Positions 57,897 through 64,000 of a DNA stretch of 64,000 nt are shown one piece after another. A model generated the notes under the pieces. It was not told the DNA's origin. It made no database searches and worked only from the letters and a program-made list of their open reading frames with translations. How positions within the stretch are numbered: position 1 is the first letter of the stretch; each line of letters starts with the position of its first letter. A program made the translations under genes and the position numbers. Source of the DNA: Choristoneura fumiferana (taxonomy: Eukaryota; Arthropoda; Insecta; Lepidoptera; Tortricidae). The DNA lies in NCBI RefSeq assembly GCF_025370935.1, contig NC_133486.1:8562330-8626329 (forward strand), in the 5' to 3' direction.

Positions 57897-59070
57897 GAAT
57901 ATAAACTGTGAGTAGGTATAACTAAAAAAAATACTTAGAAAAAAAATGAATACATTAAATAAAGAAGCAGGGCAGCTAAATAAAAGCTTGTAAAAGTGCA
58001 ATAAATAGGTTCGAAAAGTTTTCGTTTAGACATTACCTTTAGAAACTCCAGGAAGACGAACGATTTATGCATTGCTGCAACTGTCTTTCTAAATTTTAAA
58101 CCATGGACACCACAATAGGTTATTTTCGGATTTGTGTTAGTTTCTCGACATAAGTAACGACTGAACGCACATGAAGGCGCGTTGCGATATCGTTTTGCAA
58201 GATTGTGTTCTTCTAGAATTAAAGTAGTCATAATGGCACGTACCTATTTGTTTTACCGGTGCCGTCTCATGATGATGACGATGCTGATAATGATGGTGGA
58301 CTTGCTAAAGTTCCTAAAATTCTGCGAATCGCAAATATTGTGGTGGGAGGCCCGTTGTTTTTACCCGACTGCAAGGAGTGGTATTGTATAACTTTTATTC
58401 AACTTCACCTCGTAATTTCGTATATTTATATTATGGTTGTTTAAATTACCTAAGTTAAATTCAATTCACCTCCAATGGTCGGGTGGCCTTGAAATTTCAT
58501 ATACATGAAGGTGGGATGATAATGCAAATACAGTCGATAAAATTACAATCAGCAAAATAAGGTTTTTAATAAAAATAAAATAAAAATTGATCTAACATTT
58601 AAGGTCACTAGCATCAGCCCATATGCTAGACAGCTTGTCTACGATGTGTACCACGCTAGTAACTAAATATAATAAAAGTTTATCAAAAATAGATATAAAA
58701 CATCGAAACATGTTCCGCAAGTCGCAGTCAGATATCGGATAACCGACATTACCTAATACTGTCTCGCTTTCTTTAACATACTAGACCGCATTACCATTTT
58801 AAATGACATATTTTAGACAAGTTATACAAGATATCACCGTTGCTATCGATAAAAGTCTAGATTCTAGGAAAAATAGAAATTTTGTGCTTAAACACCAGAT
58901 TGAGTAGAGACCGCGTAGTGACCACGCGGTTATAAAAAAAAAACACTTATGAAAGAGTTCGATGTCACATTACAATATTATAAGTCCTATATATAGCCTA
59001 TATATAGGACACTGGGCGGTAGGAGGTTAAGCGGATACTAGACTACTACTGTTGTCGATTGTAGGTATTT

Positions 59071-59467
59071 TTAGGGTTCCGGACCTCAAAAGGAAAAAAC
59101 GGAACGCTCATAGGATCACTTTGTTGTCTGTCAAGACCCTTTTTCTGTGGAACGCGTGGAGAAGCTGAAATTCATATTAAATACTCAGGTCTAATGTCCT
59201 TGGAGCTGTAAATAAAATTAAACTTCTTAGCCAACGCAATCAAAAGATACAGCCGTTTATACTGCAAATTTTCGAAACTCGCAAGGGAATCAAAACCTAC
59301 ATGGTACTTCCCGTGAACTCAGAATCATGAAATTTGATACGAAACAACGTCTTATAGCGCAAAGGAAAATTGCGAAAAGTATAAATTTTTAGTTACATCA
59401 TATAATAAGAATATTTGTACGGAACCCTCGGTTCGTGACTCCGACTCGCACTTGGCCGGTTTTTTTG
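59071..59467 (+). repeat. Dispersed repeat family C-related, copy 2
   Basis: Counterpart of 49586-50035, with an internal deletion of about 35 bp near 59351. Confidence 0.65.
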
Positions 59468-60039
59468 TTTACATTAAAGAGTTTACATACATACACCTTG
59501 TAAATATAAGTATATTACATACTCCTACGAGTATGATTAAAGTCGTCATTACAGCATCTGAAGTGATTTAAGTAATTGTAACCTTGGCCTCATTTCGTTT
59601 TTCGTAACGACTCTTTGAATTGGTACGTACGCGCTCGTCAAGTGTCATCAACGTAGAATAACAATGCGGCGAGATTTATATGGCGACTGATTGATGATTA
59701 GTGTTGTAACATGTTCGTACAGTCGTGACTTGAGGAACCCTTTCAAAATGACATCGGCATCAGCTGACAATTAACACCATCATGGAATAAAGAAATAAAT
59801 ACTCGTAGGAACATTTTTTTTTTTAAACATTTGGGTATTTTCGGGGTAAAAAATAAATATTCTATTTAGTTCGTCAGTTAGTTAATCAAACAAAATGTGA
59901 CAAAGATGAAGCGTGTCAAAGTTCGTAAGTCGCCCTGTGATGTCACGCCGTGCGACACTCTCAGCACGTCACGCGGAACTGCAAGTGGCTATATTTTTAT
60001 ATTTTTGACAATAGAAATAAACTAACCTAACCAACAAAA

Positions 60040-60258
60040 AGTTGGAAAACCCCCGACTTTGTCATTTCAAAGTTCAATATCTCGAAAACGGCTGAAGCAA
60101 TATTGATAAAACACGTCTAAGAACCAATGCTTTCAATAAAAAAAACCGCGTAAAAATCGGTCCACCCATTTAAGAGCTACGGTGCCACAGACAGACAGAC
60201 AAACAGACACACATAGCGGTCAAACTTATAACACCCCTCTTTTTGCGTCGGGGGTTAA
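60040..60258 (+). repeat. Dispersed repeat family D, copy 2
   Basis: Counterpart of 50611-50829. Confidence 0.65.
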
Positions 60259-61153
60259 AAATACGTCCCCAATATTTTCTGATATACTTATTTGAATATT
60301 AAAGGACTCTAACTCTAGCCTATTTACACCAATTGACCCAGACCAAAACTAAGCAAAACTTATACGATGGGTATACTACGTAATGGATACTCGTATACGA
60401 GAATGTACTTGCTTATACAGGGTGGAAAGTTGAGATACGGCAGCAAGGGCAGCTACAAGGGATCTTGCTGCTACGCAAAAATGCTCTTAGGAGACCTTTA
60501 CTAACTTTTTGAGTGTTGACATTCACAGATTTTGATAAAATGTACAGTCAGCGAAAAAATCGACAAATTTGACTTTTTTTTAATGCCGAACCGATTGGTC
60601 CCATTTCTATAAAGGATTAAAACACTCTTAGAGACCAACTGAGGTTAGAGTACTAGAACACCCACAAATCAAAGAAAACTCTTTCCATACGGGTAAAAGT
60701 CATCAGCCGGAAGACGTCTACTACCTTAATTTGAACAAAGGGCCTCCCCTAACGCCCGCCACAATTAACGACAACTCGCCACTTGCATCCCCGGTGCTCA
60801 CACCTCTCGCAATACAATGTAAATAATAATAAAAAAATATATAATAAATCTTGTCGTGACTTATAGTCGTGTTTGAAATAATTTTCTTTTTAGCGATGCG
60901 GCTTACCACATTCAACTTTTTCCACGTTCCTTTCAACTAACCGAGATATTGTAGCCAAGTGCCATTAGGACTCCCACGCGAGATTTCCGTACAAATGGTT
61001 GGTATCTAGAAATATCCAGTGTTAGCAGAGCCATGCTTAGGAGCAGCAAAGCAAGTACCTTGCCCTTGGATACATGTTGGGACGGATACGCGATGATTTT
61101 TTAAGTTTACTGCACTTCGTGATAATAAATGTAATTCTTTCTTTCTTACTTAC

Positions 61154-61330
61154 CAATAAAAGGAGCAAATCGCCAGGTATTCCCAAGAAGTGGTAGCGGC
61201 TTCGGGCCTGGAACTTCTTCCCAGGGCCTGATGGAAGAAGGGGTAACAGTCTCAAAGACTGAGGGGTCGAGGGCGGCGTGCGTGGAGCGGGCGCGGCTGC
61301 CGTGGACCGGGCACGTCGGGAGTTTGGTAT
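61154..61330 (-). CDS. P450 exon 2, second copy
   Basis: Intact splice sites and frame. One change seen against 51802-51978: the second codon GCC is ACC here (Ala to Thr, residue 36 of the spliced protein). If the duplication is an assembly artefact this is the other allele. If real, it is an orphan 5' exon pair. Confidence 0.85.
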
Positions 61331-62819
61331 CTGTTACAAGAAGTATAGCTATAGAACTTCTCGTCCCATCTCATCAAAACATGATCTTTCAGTTTGTTTG
61401 TTCATAGAAAATTGAACTTTAATGCATTCTTAAAGTACCTACAATATTTATGGCGAAAAATAATTTAAGAAAATCCATCATTTACCTAGTTTACATTTTT
61501 AGGGTTCCGTCATCATCAAGGGGGTAGGGAATCATTTTGTTTATTTTTCGTTCGTCCGTCTCAAATACTCAAAAACGCTTGTCAAACAAGAACGTTTACT
61601 CAAACATTATCCAATGATATCAACAAAGATTTGAATGTAGGCATAAAGTTGAACTAAAAATTAGATGATTTCATATTTAATAATGTAGCCGTAATGAAAA
61701 CACACATTTTTCGAACATTATTTCGAGTATCAGGACCATAAAAACCGACTCTTTGCGCGAGCTAACTTCAAATTCCTTATTTTTATGTTTACTCATAAGC
61801 CTACAACATCATTGAATTAACACAGAAATGATAATGAAAACAAAGTGGACCTGGATGTCGTTATTTGAACATTGTTCATGTTCGTCTTAATTTTATAGAC
61901 AAACTTTGCTATTGTTTTCCGCTCCGTTTTTTCGCGTTTCGTGCATGACACGCGTATTCTTCTGGTGACGAAGGTCAAAGACAAATTTTAATACATATAT
62001 TAACGCCACGGAAATTATTATATTATTTTACTGCAAAATTAAATAACTCATTCCTTCCTCCCACTTTTGATATCTCTACAAAATTTCAGAAACTCGTTGA
62101 TACTAACATATCTTTGCCCCAGGAACGATTCGAGGCGGTCTTTTTTTAATATAAAAATATTATTTAAGTTATTTAGTAGTATTTAGCTATGATTGTATTT
62201 TCTATAAGTTTATATTCTTCTGTGTTAGTGAATAACTGTCTTCTTTCATTAAAATGTGTCTTTGTGAATTAAAGTTTCTTAAATACGTTAGAAAAAAGAT
62301 ATTGAAATTGCAGTTTTTCAACATATTTAGAACAGCACCGAAATCAAACTATGGCAAGGATTTTGAATTTTTCAAAGGGTTTTCCGAAATTTGTTTATAA
62401 TTTTTTTAGATTGTTAGCAATTTTACGGGCAAATTGATAAAAGTTTTTAAGTAGGCACAAAGAATGTCTAGTGAAATGAAAAACGAGTTGCCCTTTTTGT
62501 CTGATTTTATTATTTCACTAAACAGGTTTAGGTTTTGGATCAAATGACTAGTTTTTTCTAGGGAAATGATAAAATGAATTCCCCGTTTTAACATCCATGC
62601 GTGATTTTGATCATAGAGATTTGTTAAAATTTCTGATTTTTGTAATTTCCCTGCCACATATATAGATATTATTATATATATTCATACGTTTAACGTCCGT
62701 AGGTACACAACAGCACGCACAACAATAATAAGTAAGTAATAATTCTATTCTCATAAACTGTAGATGAATATTGCTAATAATATGATGGGAATATAGCGGT
62801 GAGACCATTTATTACTTAC

Positions 62820-62922
62820 TATCCAAAGGTCCTTCAGAAGCCTGATGGCACCTCGTGCTGGTGGTGACCTGCCGGCAGTAGGTCTTGATGGGCCACTGAA
62901 CCACGCGAATCTGACTCCTCAT
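62820..62922 (-). CDS. P450 exon 1, second copy
   Basis: Identical by eye to 53432-53534, including start codon, donor and frame. Confidence 0.85.
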
Positions 62923-64000
62923 CGTTGTTCTACCTTAACATAAAAGACATCCATGGGTCCATCCATAACGACTCGTATAATTGATAAAAGTCATCATGTT
63001 TTGTTTATAATAATAACTCATTTTTCTCTGAATATATCCATTGTTTAAAATTGTTATAAAACAAACCTAACCTAACCTAAAAACATTTACAGGACAGCAT
63101 TTCAAAATTTCGGAAAAATGTACGATAAAATATGAACAAAAATTATGACTAATAAAATTATGCGACTAGTCGCATACCATGGACGTCCATTCAAGTAAAT
63201 AGGTATTCTATAGAATACCTTCATAGTAACATTGAAACATTAGATTGACTGGCAGAGATCCCTTCAGGGATAAGTCCACCTTTGTACTTAACACTTTATT
63301 TCTTTTGTAACTTTTTGTACTTACTCTTTACTCTTGCGTTTTTACTCTTAATTGAGTATAAACAAACAAAAAATTAGAAAACACTTGCGAAGTTTTCCTT
63401 TCGTTGTTATTATAAGCGAAGTAGGTAAAGTGTGAAATGAAATTGAAATATGTTATTTTTCGTCACACATTCTGACGAACTGGGGTACAAAAACACGGCC
63501 TGTGAAAATTTATATAATTGTACAGATGAGTTCACCTTTGTACCTAACATTTGTTTCTCTTGATGTTAATTTCATGTGTTTTATATACAATAAAGGGTTA
63601 TACATACATACAATTCCCGATACGCTTGAGCTCTAAATTAGAGTCTAAGAATATTTCATATTGTTAAGTATTCCGGTACTATAATCATAATCATTCATAG
63701 AATATTACTTACTTACTTGTTACCCGCGACTCCGTCCACATACAATTCGTTTATCGCTATCCCGCGGGAACTGTACAATTTTCCGGAATAAAAACTATGC
63801 TATGGCCTTCTCCGGGACTTAGCTATGTGTATACCGAATTTCATCTAAATCGGTTAAGCGGTTTAGACGTGAAGTGGTAACAAACATACACACAAACTTT
63901 CGCATTTATAGTCATTATAAGTGGGATTCATTCTATACTTTTTGCTCCATGCTACATAACGTGTGAATTATTTTCGGGTACCTGGCCCTATAGTAGGTAC
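62923..64000. other. Upstream flank of P450 exon 1, second copy
   Basis: Non-coding, collinear with 53535-54620, with the same 3'-tail repeats and LINE-type fragment (about 63710-63925). No gene is seen. Confidence 0.7.

Larger units (their letters stand above)
55622..64000. repeat. Duplicated segment, copy 2 (runs off the window)
   Basis: The first base after the gap corresponds to 46148. Collinear with copy 1 to the window end (equivalent to 54620). It contains second copies of P450 exons 1 and 2 but none of exons 3-12 within the window. Confidence 0.93.

Overview
The window is nuclear DNA from an insect, almost certainly a moth or butterfly (Lepidoptera). The evidence is spliced genes with canonical GT/AG introns, AT-rich non-coding sequence packed with SINEs, LINE 3' tails and small inverted-repeat transposons of the kind usual in lepidopteran genomes, and two genes of insect type. 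The order is an inference; no species can be named from the sequence.

Layout. Positions 1-4781 are repeat-rich upstream sequence. A plus-strand gene (4802-25813, eight coding exons, 2968 residues by my splicing) encodes a type I membrane protein. In order it has a signal peptide, a zona pellucida (ZP) domain, a giant array of about 118 short two-cysteine units carried almost entirely on one 7.7-kb exon, furin-like sites, one transmembrane helix and a 13-residue tail. Its 3' UTR probably ends near 26.35 kb. Next come a degenerate Gypsy-type retroelement and other repeats (26.4-30.9 kb). A minus-strand gene (53534 down to 30937, twelve coding exons, 542 residues) encodes a mitochondrial-clan cytochrome P450, CYP301-like in my judgement. 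It has one 14.4-kb intron and converges tail to tail on the ZP gene.

From 46148 the sequence occurs twice. The second copy starts exactly at the end of a 100-N assembly gap (55522-55621) and runs to the window end. Both copies carry P450 exons 1 and 2, a SINE, a MITE and a LINE fragment, and differ by scattered substitutions and indels. This looks like two unmerged haplotypes at a contig join rather than a true tandem duplication.

Function. ZP-domain proteins organise apical extracellular matrix (cuticle) in insects, and the insect CYP301 group has been linked to cuticle formation. A functional tie between the two neighbours is possible but is only inference. The most unusual object here is the ZP protein's hierarchical Cys/Pro/Thr repeat tail, which lies between the ZP domain and the predicted release site.
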